This document shows, piece after piece, positions 43,711-53,314 of a stretch of DNA of 64,000 nucleotides. The stretch comes from Nocardia anaemiae NBRC 100462 (GTDB taxonomy: Bacteria; Actinomycetota; Actinomycetes; Mycobacteriales; Mycobacteriaceae). The notes under the pieces are model-generated. The model saw only the letters and a list, made by a program, of their open reading frames with translations, had not been told where the DNA came from and ran no database searches. Location of the stretch: NCBI RefSeq assembly GCF_001612725.1, contig NZ_BDAZ01000069.1, forward strand, positions 1 through 64,000. Reading direction: 5' to 3'. The translations under genes were made by a program, and so were the position numbers. Position 1 is the first letter of the stretch; every line of letters begins with the position of its first letter.

Positions 43711-44916
43711 ATGACCGAGTCGGTCATCCAGCTGCCCACCGCTGGAGAAACGGTTCTCGAAACCTATGAGCGAATCTCTCGACGCGGACCGCTGGTTCCG
43801 ATCGAGCTGACCGGCGGTGTCGCGGCCTGGAGTGCGGTGAGCTATCAAGCGGTGAGCGAAGTGCTGGCCGGGGACGGCACCCTCTTCAGCAAGAACGCCG
43901 AGAACTGTCCGGCCCTGCACGACGGCACCATTCCGGCGGATTGGCCGATGCGCGCGCTCACCGATATCGACCATATGTTGAACAAGGACGGCGAGGACCA
44001 TCGACGGTTACGCAAAACGATCAGCGCCGCGTTCACACCCGCTCGGGTGGCCGGGCTCGAACCCCGGATCCGCCAGATCGCTTCGGAGATCATCGATGAC
44101 TTCGCCGATGAGAAAGGCGAATTCGATCTCATCCCACGATTCACAACTCCGTTTCCGGTGCGGGTGATCTGTGAGTTGTTCGGTGTGGAGAAGGCGGATC
44201 GGTCCCGAATCCGGGACTGGTCGACCACGATCGTGTCGCACACCAGCACCATCGAGCAGATGCAGACCGCGATGGGCGAGATGATCGCATTCTTCACCCA
44301 GCTCATCGAGGGCAAACGGCGCGAGCCGGGCGACGACCTCACTTCCGCGTTGATCGAGGCCAATACCGACAATCTGACCACCGACGAGCTGGTCAACATG
44401 TTGTGGCTGGTGATCGTGGCCGGGCACGAGACGACGGTGCATCTGCTGGCCAACGCGATCATCGCGCTGACGGAGAACCCCAGACAACTGGACAAGGCCC
44501 TCACGCAGGACCGTTGGGCGGATGTGGTCGAGGAGGCGCTGCGCTACCGGTCCCCGGTGTACAGCGCCAATCTGCGCTATGCCCAGCGCGATGTCACCAT
44601 CGCGGGCGTCGACCTGCCGAAGGGCGCGATCGTCATCTGGTACGGCGGTGTCGGGCGGGACCCGCAGCGATACCCGAACGCCGATGTCTTCGATATCGAT
44701 CACGATCACCGCGGTCAGCTGGCCTTCGGGCGCGGGCCGCATATCTGCCTCGGTGCTCCGCTGGCCCGGCTGGAAGCACGCATCGCGCTGTCCACGCTGT
44801 TCAACCGCTTCCCACTGCTGCATCTCACGCGTGACTCGGCGTCGCTGCCGATCAGCCCGCAGATCCTGACCGCGGGCCCGCTCACTCTGCCGGTGCGGTT
44901 GTATCCGTCCGAATGA
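43711..44916 (+). CDS. Cytochrome P450
   Basis: 401 aa, ATG 43711 with GGAGA upstream. I-helix VAGHETTVHLLANA, ExxR as EALR in VVEEALRYRSPVYS, and heme loop FGRGPHICLGAPLARLEAR with the Cys ligand. It is similar to the P450 at 28313 and probably a paralogue. A redox partner is not encoded nearby. The gene overlaps the convergent AraC gene by 35 bp. Substrate unknown; related enzymes hydroxylate macrolide- or terpene-like molecules. Confidence 0.95.
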   Translation: MTESVIQLPTAGETVLETYERISRRGPLVPIELTGGVAAWSAVSYQAVSEVLAGDGTLFSKNAENCPALHDGTIPADWPMRALTDIDHMLNKDGEDHRRLRKTISAAFTPARVAGLEPRIRQIASEIIDDFADEKGEFDLIPRFTTPFPVRVICELFGVEKADRSRIRDWSTTIVSHTSTIEQMQTAMGEMIAFFTQLIEGKRREPGDDLTSALIEANTDNLTTDELVNMLWLVIVAGHETTVHLLANAIIALTENPRQLDKALTQDRWADVVEEALRYRSPVYSANLRYAQRDVTIAGVDLPKGAIVIWYGGVGRDPQRYPNADVFDIDHDHRGQLAFGRGPHICLGAPLARLEARIALSTLFNRFPLLHLTRDSASLPISPQILTAGPLTLPVRLYPSE

Positions 44917-45859
44917 CCGCCGCCGTCGGCTGGTCGATGGTCTCGGCCAGCCGACGTTTGCGGAATTCCCTCGGAGTTTCGCCGAATCGCGCCTTGAACG
45001 CGGCGGAGAACCAGGTGACGGTGAATCCGCTGCGCGCGGCGATTTCGCCGATGGTCAGTGTGGTGCTGGGGTTTTCGAGCATGCCGCGCGCCGCACGCAG
45101 TGATTCATCCTGGCGCACTTCACGATAGGTGGTTCCAGCCTGCTCCAGCGCGGTGCGCAATTGCCGTGGCGACCAGCTCAATGCCCGCGCTACCGCCGCG
45201 AGCCGGAGGTCGGCGACCCCGATATTGTCGCGCACATACCGGCGCACCGCCTCGGCCGTCTCGGCCAGCTGGGTCCGCTGCGGGGTGCTGTCGCCCACGG
45301 CCATCATGCACAGCAGTTCGGTGGTCCGGTCGCAGACCGCGTTGAATTGACGTTCGGTGAGCCGGGATCGCTCGGCATGGGTGTCGCGGATCATGTTCCG
45401 GGCGATGCGTCCGAGCCCGGAATCGAGGTCGAATACCGGTCGGCGCGCGCCGAGCGGTGCTATCGCGTGGTCGATCTCGGTGCGTGGGATCTGCAAGCCG
45501 AATGCCACCGAGCTGGGCACCGCCAACCGCAGTGCTTGATCCAATCCGGTCAGCAGTGCCTGTCCCGGTGCCACACAGGTGATTTCGCGATCATCGGCGA
45601 CCGTGAACGACCCGCGCTCCGGGACCACCAGCCAGTAGAAGTTCTCCGCGGGCATCCGGCGAATGTGTGACGGCGTGCGAAACGCCAGTCGATCACCGGG
45701 CTGATCCCAGCGCAGCAGATTGTAGCTCGTCGTGTGCTGCGTGATCAGCGTGACCTGCCATTGATTCCGATCTCGATATCGATGGTCCATCGGAACGATG
45801 CTGTTGGCCACAGCGGTCCATTCATCGACACCGGTCACGTGCAGTTCGTCGTATCTCAT
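44882..45859 (-). CDS. AraC-family regulator (AraC-binding-like N-terminal domain)
   Basis: 325 aa. The N-terminal part (about 1-190) resembles the AraC-binding-like domain (Pfam AraC_binding_2) with FYWLVVPERGSFTVADDREI. The C-terminal AraC helix-turn-helix (about 210-310) has LRLAAVARALSWSPRQLRTAL and LTIGEIAARSGFTVTWFSAAFKARF in pieces, ending GETPREFRKRRL. It lies between two P450 genes (convergent overlap with one, 18 bp downstream of the other on the same strand), so it may be co-transcribed with and control the P450 at 45878. Confidence 0.92.
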   Translation of the reverse strand: MRYDELHVTGVDEWTAVANSIVPMDHRYRDRNQWQVTLITQHTTSYNLLRWDQPGDRLAFRTPSHIRRMPAENFYWLVVPERGSFTVADDREITCVAPGQALLTGLDQALRLAVPSSVAFGLQIPRTEIDHAIAPLGARRPVFDLDSGLGRIARNMIRDTHAERSRLTERQFNAVCDRTTELLCMMAVGDSTPQRTQLAETAEAVRRYVRDNIGVADLRLAAVARALSWSPRQLRTALEQAGTTYREVRQDESLRAARGMLENPSTTLTIGEIAARSGFTVTWFSAAFKARFGETPREFRKRRLAETIDQPTAAVIRTDTTAPAE

Positions 45860-45877
45860 GTCGACACCCCGATCACC

Positions 45878-47116
45878 TCACCGGATAACGATATCCGCTC
45901 CGCTGAACAAAAGGTCGGCCGGACGGGATCGGGGTGACCGCGCGGGGTCGACCAGCCGCGCATGCGGTGCGCGACTGTGCAGTTCGCGCAGAAAGACTTC
46001 CACCGCCAGCTGTGCCAGTTGCTTTCCGGGGCAGGTATGCCGACCGAACCCAAAGGTCAAGGGCATCTTTCCGGCGCTGTCCATCGCCAGTGGATCCGCG
46101 AACGCCCTTGGATCGCGATTCGCGGCACCGAACATCACTAGCACCGGCCCTTTCGGAAGCCTGGTACCGCTGCGTAAAACGATGGGGCGCAAAATGTTCC
46201 GCTTCCAGCCCACCAGCCCCGGATCGAGCTGCAGCACCTTGGCAGCGACGCGGGTGGGGCCTGCCGGTTCGCCGAGCAGCTGCCACCACTGCCGATCCGG
46301 GTCGCCAAGCAGCCGCTGCATACCCTGCTGGATACTGCCGCTGACAGTGTGCACACCGGCCGCCAGCGAGTTCGCGACCGCGGAGACCGCCACCCTCGGC
46401 GGGATACCGGCCGCACGCAGATGTCCGGGAAAGCCCGTGCCGTGCTGGCGGCTGTGCGCCACCGCCAAGCCGCTGACGGTGAACAATCGGCCGAGTGCGC
46501 CGACCGCGTCGGCCAGCTCGCGTCCACGCATCCACCGACCGAGCAGACCGGACTGAGCACCGCTCCATTCCGCCACGGCAGGCCAATCTCGTTGCGGTAG
46601 ACCGACAATCTCGCCTATAACGCGGGCGGCGTAGGTAATCGAAACCGCGGTCACGTCGAGCGGTTCGGTTACTTCTCCCGGCACCGGCAGCGACTGCCGG
46701 AAATGTTCGGCGAGCGCCTCGACCCGCTCGGATCGCGTGTCCGCGTGCACCGTGAAGTATCCGGTCGGCCCCGCCATGCAGGCCCACACCCGACGGTGCA
46801 GGACGTCGTCGGTCAGGTCCGCCGTCGCCTTCGCGGGCGGCGGGAGCAAATGACGACAAAGATGGCCCACCGCACGCGGATTCGCGGCGATACGTCCGAA
46901 ACCGACCAATGGTCGTAGTGATTGCGCATTCGAGATTTCAGGTGCCGCGGCTTCCAGCAGTTCTCGCACATCGTCGTAGCGCCACACCAAGCACAGCCCG
47001 GAGTCATGTCGGCGGCTCGGTTCGGGCCGAGCATGCAGCAGTCGGTACCCCTCGTCACGCTCCGAATAGGTCAGCTGGTTGGAAGTCAGCCGCAAGAAGG
47101 GAAATTCCGCTGCCAT
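45878..47116 (-). CDS. Atypical cytochrome P450 lacking the ExxR motif
   Basis: 412 aa from ATG 47116 (MAAEFPFLRLTSNQLTYSE); the longest frame to 47338 overlaps the divergent transporter and is unsupported. The heme loop FGFGRHTCPGKQLAQLAV is intact with the Cys ligand, and the I-helix reads AAGVHTVSGSI (AGxxT). Where the K-helix ExxR is expected the sequence is RVAAKVLQLDPGL, giving KxxQ. PERF-like ANRDPRAFADP is present. A few known P450s (for example Streptomyces CYP157) also lack ExxR and still bind heme. An AT-rich promoter precedes it. Substrate unknown. Confidence 0.88.
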   Translation of the reverse strand: MAAEFPFLRLTSNQLTYSERDEGYRLLHARPEPSRRHDSGLCLVWRYDDVRELLEAAAPEISNAQSLRPLVGFGRIAANPRAVGHLCRHLLPPPAKATADLTDDVLHRRVWACMAGPTGYFTVHADTRSERVEALAEHFRQSLPVPGEVTEPLDVTAVSITYAARVIGEIVGLPQRDWPAVAEWSGAQSGLLGRWMRGRELADAVGALGRLFTVSGLAVAHSRQHGTGFPGHLRAAGIPPRVAVSAVANSLAAGVHTVSGSIQQGMQRLLGDPDRQWWQLLGEPAGPTRVAAKVLQLDPGLVGWKRNILRPIVLRSGTRLPKGPVLVMFGAANRDPRAFADPLAMDSAGKMPLTFGFGRHTCPGKQLAQLAVEVFLRELHSRAPHARLVDPARSPRSRPADLLFSGADIVIR

Positions 47117-47312
47117 TCTGCCTGCCTGTCGGTCGAACGCTGCGCGATGCAGCAAAAATATTGCCCGACAATCGCACACAGGCATGCACCGCTGGCGTGA
47201 AAACATAAGTTTCTCTGCCTCGGAACATAATCGAGGCGGAGCCCCATGCGTGACGCGCTTGTCGACCGGGCCGGTTCGCATGTAGTTCGGGTAACTGCCG
47301 CGCCGCGTTGAC

Positions 47313-48221
47313 ATGGGTCCGGCCGCCGGGTTACGCATGAGTCATGCACAACGACAGATCCATCTGATCGTGGGCACGCTATTGGCGTTGGTTTCCGCGT
47401 TGAGCTACGGGCTGTCGGATTTCCTCGGTGGAATCGCATCACGGCGCGTCGGATTCGGACGTGTTGCCCTGCTCGGCCAGCTCGGCGGGTTCGTCGGCAC
47501 CGCGCTCGTCGGCCCGTTCGTCTCCCATACGGTGCCGCAGCCGATGGATCTCGGCTGGGGAGCACTATCCGGCGTGGGGACCGGTATCGCGATGACATTC
47601 CTGTTCCGGGGAATCAGCCGCGGGGCAATGTCTGTCGTGGTACCAGTCAGCGCCGTCGGCGGTGTCGCGCTGCCGGTTCTGATCGGAACCGTCCTGCTCG
47701 GTGAACATCCGACACCATTGGCCTGGGCCGGGATCGTACTCGCGCTGCCTGCGCTCTGGCTGGTCGCAGGCGGCACCACCGGCACCGGTCCGATTGCCGG
47801 TGCCGCCATAGGTGACGGACTCATCGCCGGTCTCGGGATCGCCGTGCAGTATCTGGCGCTGGCACAAGCCGCACCCGCGGCCGGGATCTGGCCGGTGACG
47901 GCGGGCCGGGCCGCGGCCGTTGTCCTCGTCGCCCTGCTCGCATGGCAACTCGCGTCCGAATACGCGGATACCGTACCGGCCCAACGACATCGCAACGATC
48001 TCCTGGCCGCATGTTCCGGCATCCTCGCCGCCGTAGCTCTGGTGTCCTACCTCTTCGCGACCCGGACGCAATACCTGGCGGTGGCAGTGGTGCTGTCTTC
48101 GCTCTATCCCGTAGTTCCGGTAATTCTGGGCGTGTCCGCACTGAAGGAGCGACTGCGCCGGAGCCAGGTCATCGGGCTGGCGGCCGCATTGATGGCAAGC
48201 ACGATCATCGCCACTTCCTGA
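47313..48221 (+). CDS. EamA/DMT family transporter
   Basis: About 302 aa, ten hydrophobic helices in two EamA halves. The first half has LLALVSALSYGLSDFLGG and GTGIAMTFLFRGISRGAMSVV, and the second GIAVQYLALAQAAPAAGIWP and VLSSLYPVVPVILGVSALKE, the usual terminal motif. Such proteins export or import small metabolites. The start may be ATG 47337 (MSHAQRQIH). It is divergent from the atypical P450 gene across a 196-bp gap that is AT-rich. Confidence 0.9.
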   Translation: MGPAAGLRMSHAQRQIHLIVGTLLALVSALSYGLSDFLGGIASRRVGFGRVALLGQLGGFVGTALVGPFVSHTVPQPMDLGWGALSGVGTGIAMTFLFRGISRGAMSVVVPVSAVGGVALPVLIGTVLLGEHPTPLAWAGIVLALPALWLVAGGTTGTGPIAGAAIGDGLIAGLGIAVQYLALAQAAPAAGIWPVTAGRAAAVVLVALLAWQLASEYADTVPAQRHRNDLLAACSGILAAVALVSYLFATRTQYLAVAVVLSSLYPVVPVILGVSALKERLRRSQVIGLAAALMASTIIATS

Positions 48222-48254
48222 TGCGTGACAACAGCTCTCAGTACAGCAGGCTGC

Positions 48255-48692
48255 TCAAAATAGCTGTGGCAGCATGATGCACTCGGCGGTGAGCGCGAGG
48301 ACGGACAGGATGATTCCTATGACCGCCAGCCCCTTGGCGCGGCGAGGTCCGGTGCAGCCGACAATCCCGACGACGAGTCCGGGAATTGCGAATGGGAGGC
48401 CGATCAACGGTCGTACGCCGGTTAGGTCGATCATCGGCAAGAACGGGAGTACGCAACCGATAAGGCCGAGGATCACCGATCCTATAGCGAACCATGGTCC
48501 CTGCCGCCGATCGTCCGCCTGTGGGCCGAGTTGCCAACGGGGGTCGCTGGTATGCACCCAGAATTGTTGCTGCTGAGGAGGATTCGGACCCTGCGGCGGC
48601 ATCGGAGCGGAGTACCCGGTGTTCCGACCAGGAGTCGCCGCGCCGGGGTGCCAGGTCGGGTTGGTCGGCTCAGGCGGCGGACTGTACGACAT
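48255..48692 (-). CDS. DUF4190-like small membrane protein
   Basis: 145 aa. The first 65 residues are Pro/Gln-rich and cytoplasmic (MSYSPPPEPTNPTWHPG), followed by two to three membrane helices: FAIGSVILGLIGCVLPFLP, IGLPFAIPGLVVGIVGCTG and VIGIILSVLALTAECIMLP. This fits the DUF4190 type (proline-rich head, two to three helices), common in actinobacteria. Function unknown. It converges on the EamA gene and is divergent from the large helical-repeat gene. Confidence 0.8.
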   Translation of the reverse strand: MSYSPPPEPTNPTWHPGAATPGRNTGYSAPMPPQGPNPPQQQQFWVHTSDPRWQLGPQADDRRQGPWFAIGSVILGLIGCVLPFLPMIDLTGVRPLIGLPFAIPGLVVGIVGCTGPRRAKGLAVIGIILSVLALTAECIMLPQLF

Positions 48693-48818
48693 CGGTGATC
48701 CTCACTCACAATTCCCCGAGAATGGCCTTCTATCGTCCGCCGGTCACACTAGCCCATACGGGGCATATCCTCGATCCGGACCGCAGACCGGCGGCGCGAT
48801 ACAGGGGGTTATCGAGGG

Positions 48819-51800
48819 ATGGCACAGGCGGCGAAGCTGTTGCGGGATATCGAGCCGTTGACGGCACCCGAGCGACAGCATGCGATCGCGGCGGGCGCGT
48901 TGCGTTTGGCGGGGACGCCCGAGCTCGGACAGCTGCTGGCCGATCTGGCGGGGCGGGGATACTACGAGCGGGTCATCGCGATTCGGATGGCCGCGGTCGT
49001 CGCCGACCATGGGCATATGCTGGCCGAACTCGATTCGGGCGGGCCGGAATTCGGCACGCGAGCGGTCGTCGGGCTGGTTCGGACAGGCATCGAACCCGAG
49101 GCGTTGATCGAGCGACTGCCCCGGATGTCGCAGCGGATACGACGCACCATGTATCGGGCCCTCGGCTACGGTCGGCGCTCCCGGCTGGCCGACCCCCTGC
49201 TACCGGAAGTGCGGCGCTGGTTCGGCGATGCCGAGGCCGCACGGATATTGCCGAATTGCTCACCTGCGGTGGTCGCGAAGTATTTGCCGGAACTCGATTA
49301 CGCGATCGAGAACTGGGCCGCGTTGGGTCGCAGGCATATCGACGCGGTCCTCGACCATGTCGAAGGGCTCGCGGCGAAAGCGGGCGAATCGGACTGGCCG
49401 AATCTGTGGCGCTGGATTGCGGCCGGGGCCGTTCCGGCCGCCCGACGCCACCCGGATCGGCTGCTCGCCCTCGCTGCCCGCGCGGTCCGGTACACCTCGA
49501 TCTATGAATTGAGTTCGGCGGCCGGACAACTCGCCCGGCACGACGGTGCCCGGGTCGTCGAGCTGATTCTGGACCCAACCGGGAATGGCACCGGCCTCAG
49601 CGGAACCGCCCTGTGGCGAGCGCTGAGCGGACTCCCCGACGATCGGATGGTGGCACTGGGCACGGTCTACTCCGGATATCAGCGCGACCGGTTTCTGCGC
49701 GCACTTCCGCTGGACCGCCGCGCCATTGTGGTGCGGCAGGTCTTCGCCCGACCCGGCGTCGATCCCGACCAAGTCCCGATGACCGCTCTCGATGCCCTAC
49801 CGCGTCAGGAGCGTACGGCCCTCGCGCGCGAACTCCTGGACCGGCCCGGCGGGGCCGATGTGCGCGCGGTTCGGGAACGGTTGACCGCTCGTCTGCCCTG
49901 GGACGAGGCCGAACCGGTGCTGGCCGAGGCGATTCGACGCCCGACCGCCGATGAGCGCGGCCAGGCATACCCGCTGTTCATCACGGCGGCCGCGGGCACT
50001 CGCGATCCCGCGACCGTCACCACCATGCTGGAATCCCTGCGCCGCCTGCGCAATGAACAGGACCCGGTGCGCTACACCGCGCTCCAGGCGATCGACCGAC
50101 TTCCGCCATCGCTGCTGCGCGCCGAGCACCTCACCGCCCTCGAACAACTCGGCACCGACGCACTGCAAGCGCGCGACTGCTCATACCCGACCAGAACAAC
50201 CATCTCCGGATTGGCGCGAACGCTGCTGCGCCGCGGCGTCGAAATCGATGACCCCTCCTTCACCGACTCCGCGCTGCGCCTGATCGAAAGCCTCGCGACC
50301 CACGCGATTTCTCCCGATCTGAACGACCTGGACCGATCGCTGCCGCACGGCACCGAACAGCGGATCTTTGCGGCGCTACGCCGACGAATCGACAACGACG
50401 CCGCCCGCGACGAATGGCGCCTGACCCTCGATCTGGCCGATGGTCTGAACAAACGAGCCTGGAAAATCCCTGCTCTACAACAACTCCTGATACGCGCATG
50501 CGGGGCACGCGACGACCAGGTGGTCCGGCGGGCGGTGCGATTGGCGCTGAGCAATCCGACCACTCGCGACCAGACCCTCACCACCCTGCTGAACCGGGAC
50601 CGGTCGCTGGTCACGCTGGATATCGTGCAGCGGCTGATCGCCACCCGACGCACCGATCTGCTCGATTCGCTCCTCGGCTCCGCGACACCCGGACGCTTCG
50701 CATCGCCGAAGGTGCGCCTGGTGCCGGACTTCTACTCCGGATTCGACCGCTGGACCCCGCGGCAGATCGAATCGTATGCCCGGCTGCTGACCAGCCATGC
50801 CGAGTCGAAGAAGTCATCGCAATACGAGAAGGTCCGGGCGGTAAGGATTCTGGGCCGACTGCCGGGCAGCGCGGCCCGCCTCGCGGAATACAGCGAGCAC
50901 ACCGATATACCGATCGCCGAGGCGGCACTCACCGCATTGGGACGCAGCGACCAGCCCGAAGCCGCGATCGACCTACTCGCCCGCCATATCGACACCGATC
51001 GAGCGCGCGTCGCGGTCAGCAGCATCGCGACCTGCACCAAAAGCCTTGGCCCCGACAAGGTCGCGAACGCTGTCGCAGCACTGCTCGACTCCCCGAAGAT
51101 CACCGCACGCAAGGAAGCCGTCCGGCTGCTCGCCGAACTGCACGCCCCGGATGCGATGGATGCGCTCCAGACGCTGTGGGCGCGGCCGGATCTGCATCGT
51201 GATGTCCGCCGAGCGGTGGTATTCGCCTGCCGCTGGCTGTTGGACACCGAGGCGGCCTGGCGGATATTCGCCGATGCGGCCGTCGATCCCACGGCCGCGG
51301 ATGAAATCCTGAACCTGCGACCGGAACTATTGCCGATCGCCCAGCGACACCGCATGGCCGAGCTGATCCGGCAGATAGCGGCGAGCACCGACAGCCGACT
51401 CGCCGCCCGGGCAATCCCGGTACTCAACCGCTGGAGCCGCTGGAGTCGGCCCGATACCGCGATGATGTTGGCGCACCGGGTCTGCGACCTCGATGAACTC
51501 GGCCTGTGGTTGCCCGCCGCGCGGGCCCTCGTCGACAGTATCGCGACCACCGCGGATGATTCGGCGCTGACAGCCGCCGCCGATCGGCTACTCGCTGCGG
51601 CTGATCACGTCATCCCCGGACGTGACCTGCCCGCCGTACAGCGTCTGGTGGGGCTGACCACCGCGCTCGCCGCCGCGGCCAAGCGCTCTGATGCCGCCCG
51701 GTCCGCTGCGGGCGTGCTCGGCGATCGATTATCGATCGAGCCCTGTTGGCGCGAAGCGGCCATCAAGCTGTATCTGGCCCAAATCCGCTGGGCAGAAAGC

Positions 51801-52118
51801 GAACCGACCGCTCGGTTGATTCAGCGGGCCGGTGCGGTCGCGGATGGCGCGCTGGTCGACCATCCCGCGCGGCAACTGAAGACGACCTTGCCGAGCGCGC
51901 TGCGTACCGCGCGGCCGGAGACGATGCTCACCATCGCGGGTGCCCTATCGCGTAGCGACGAGTTGGCCAGCCTGCTTGCCGCGGTGACGCTGATCCAGCA
52001 GTGCGGGGAGCACTTCGGTTGGTCGGCACCGTGGGTCGATCTGCTCGCCGCGCTGCGCGCACACGACACGATCGATATTCGCGTCGCGGCGACAACGGTC
52101 TGGATGGTTGCCGAATGA
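48819..52118 (+). CDS. Large HEAT-repeat-like helical protein (1099 aa)
   Basis: No enzymatic domain recognised. The chain is alpha-helical throughout, without signal peptide or membrane segments. Several stretches repeat the HEAT/ARM pattern of paired helices, such as QYEKVRAVRILGRLPGSAAR, IPIAEAALTALGRSDQPEAA, ARKEAVRLLAELHAPDAMDA and VRRAVVFACRWLLDTEAAW around residues 665-815. Such solenoids mediate protein binding. The start ATG 48819 follows a GAGGG-like site. It is monocistronic, and the next gene is on the other strand. Unlikely to be a fusion of annotated domains; function unknown. Confidence 0.8.
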   Translation: MAQAAKLLRDIEPLTAPERQHAIAAGALRLAGTPELGQLLADLAGRGYYERVIAIRMAAVVADHGHMLAELDSGGPEFGTRAVVGLVRTGIEPEALIERLPRMSQRIRRTMYRALGYGRRSRLADPLLPEVRRWFGDAEAARILPNCSPAVVAKYLPELDYAIENWAALGRRHIDAVLDHVEGLAAKAGESDWPNLWRWIAAGAVPAARRHPDRLLALAARAVRYTSIYELSSAAGQLARHDGARVVELILDPTGNGTGLSGTALWRALSGLPDDRMVALGTVYSGYQRDRFLRALPLDRRAIVVRQVFARPGVDPDQVPMTALDALPRQERTALARELLDRPGGADVRAVRERLTARLPWDEAEPVLAEAIRRPTADERGQAYPLFITAAAGTRDPATVTTMLESLRRLRNEQDPVRYTALQAIDRLPPSLLRAEHLTALEQLGTDALQARDCSYPTRTTISGLARTLLRRGVEIDDPSFTDSALRLIESLATHAISPDLNDLDRSLPHGTEQRIFAALRRRIDNDAARDEWRLTLDLADGLNKRAWKIPALQQLLIRACGARDDQVVRRAVRLALSNPTTRDQTLTTLLNRDRSLVTLDIVQRLIATRRTDLLDSLLGSATPGRFASPKVRLVPDFYSGFDRWTPRQIESYARLLTSHAESKKSSQYEKVRAVRILGRLPGSAARLAEYSEHTDIPIAEAALTALGRSDQPEAAIDLLARHIDTDRARVAVSSIATCTKSLGPDKVANAVAALLDSPKITARKEAVRLLAELHAPDAMDALQTLWARPDLHRDVRRAVVFACRWLLDTEAAWRIFADAAVDPTAADEILNLRPELLPIAQRHRMAELIRQIAASTDSRLAARAIPVLNRWSRWSRPDTAMMLAHRVCDLDELGLWLPAARALVDSIATTADDSALTAAADRLLAAADHVIPGRDLPAVQRLVGLTTALAAAAKRSDAARSAAGVLGDRLSIEPCWREAAIKLYLAQIRWAESEPTARLIQRAGAVADGALVDHPARQLKTTLPSALRTARPETMLTIAGALSRSDELASLLAAVTLIQQCGEHFGWSAPWVDLLAALRAHDTIDIRVAATTVWMVAE

Positions 52119-52162
52119 GTTCGGGCACTGGCGAATTCGCAAGCTGCGGCGAATTCGTGGCG

Positions 52163-52195
52163 GGCGTGCCGCGCCAGTCGACCACGCGGCACGCC
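52163..52195. terminator. Terminator hairpin after the helical-repeat gene
   Basis: GGCGTGCCGCG pairs perfectly with CGCGGCACGCC around an 11-base loop, 45 bp after the stop at 52118 and before the convergent DUF4254 gene. Confidence 0.6.
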
Positions 52196-52340
52196 GGGCG
52201 GGGCGCCCCGTTGCGCCCGCCGTCACTGTGCGGCGACGTTTACATCCTGGTCGGATAACGTAGACCTGGGACGTCGCCGATTGAGCAGTAACGCTGTCGG
52301 GGCAGTGTCACTATTGCCGACGATGGTCGCCGTCAGGACT

Positions 52341-52784
52341 TCACTGTTCAGGCAAACGGCGGCGGCCACCGGCCACGTCGGTTACCAGATCAGTGTAGCC
52401 GTCGACGAGTTCGGCCAAGTGGTACCAGTGTTTATGGGTATTGTCGCTGCGCGCGCCGTCGACATCGATGGCCGTGTTGGCATCCACCCAGCTGCGCGCC
52501 ATCCGATCCACTACCGCGCCGAGGCTCTCGGTATGTAGTGAGGCGCCATTGCGATGCTGCGGGATCTCCTGCGCAATCCACTCGTTGATATCGTCGACGA
52601 GCTCGCTACGACGACAATCGATTTCGGCCACGAGGTTCATGTCCTGAACCTCGGCACGGCGTGCGTGCAGTTCGGCGAGAGCGTGTGCCGAACGCAGTAA
52701 TTCACGATCTTGAAAACGTCGTCCCTGGAATGCACACAATATCTGCGGAGCGGTCGGCAGCACCCCTACCGTGGGCGCGCTCAT
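52341..52784 (-). CDS. DUF4254 family protein
   Basis: The 147-aa helical protein starts MSAPTVGVLPTAPQILCAFQ and ends HLAELVDGYTDLVTDVAGGRRRLPEQ, the DUF4254 signature tail, with LAELHARRAEVQDMNLVAEIDCRRSEL as the long central helix in pieces. A paralogue lies at 59476-59913 with the same tail pattern (LADSYQDLVDGLRDGTRRLP). In other bacteria DUF4254 proteins are linked to LPS or glycan loci; in actinobacteria the role is unknown. The 372-bp gap upstream (52785-53156) holds no recognised gene or signal. Confidence 0.82.
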   Translation of the reverse strand: MSAPTVGVLPTAPQILCAFQGRRFQDRELLRSAHALAELHARRAEVQDMNLVAEIDCRRSELVDDINEWIAQEIPQHRNGASLHTESLGAVVDRMARSWVDANTAIDVDGARSDNTHKHWYHLAELVDGYTDLVTDVAGGRRRLPEQ

Positions 52785-53156
52785 CGCCGTACCCCGAATT
52801 CACCCGACACCAACGCGCTTTGTACCAACATGATTGGCTCTCGATTCGGTAATCCCGGTCATCGGATCGGTTCTTCACAACTAGCGTAGCTGGATCATGC
52901 TCTTACAAATGCAAGAACGCAAGAGTGCGTTCTCATTGCTGCGGTTACGACTCGATCACCGAGCGGCAACCCCACAGACAGCTGGCGACAACGACTTTCA
53001 CGCTCGATACTCACCGGGAGCTGGACCGGTGGCCAAGAGTTTGCCACATCATCGCCCGGCGCGTGGGCAGTATGCGATCGCCGCCTACGGACCGAGAGTC
53101 GCGAGGTAACTATGTCCTGTCCTGTAATTCGTTGTGCCGATGTGCGATAGCTGTAT

Positions 53157-53265
53157 GTGGTGGTTGGTCGGGGTGAGTTGACGGATCGGGCGTGGGTTCG
53201 GATCGAGCCGATGCTGCCGGTGTCGGGCCGGGGTCGGCGATGGCGTCGATCACCGGCAGGTGATC
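53157..53265 (+). pseudogene. Transposase relic, IS5-type
   Basis: The start VVGRGELTDRAWVRIEPMLP followed by GRGRRWR is the N-terminus of IS5-family (DDE) transposases of actinobacteria. The expected next block DHRQVINATV occurs in a different frame right after, so there is a frameshift, and the sequence loses similarity after about 35 codons. The DDE residues are missing. The left flank (53110-53156) has GTCCTGTCCTGTAATTC-like sequence that could be an old IS end. Non-functional. Confidence 0.7.
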
Positions 53266-53314
53266 AACGCGACGGTGTGCATTACGACCGACGGCGGGAA
53301 TCGCACCTCGGGGT

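Noticed and set aside
52897..53109. Small plus-strand frame of 70 codons in the 52.8-53.1 kb gap
   Set aside because: No ribosome site, no conserved pattern, and it lies next to IS remnants; not supported as a gene.
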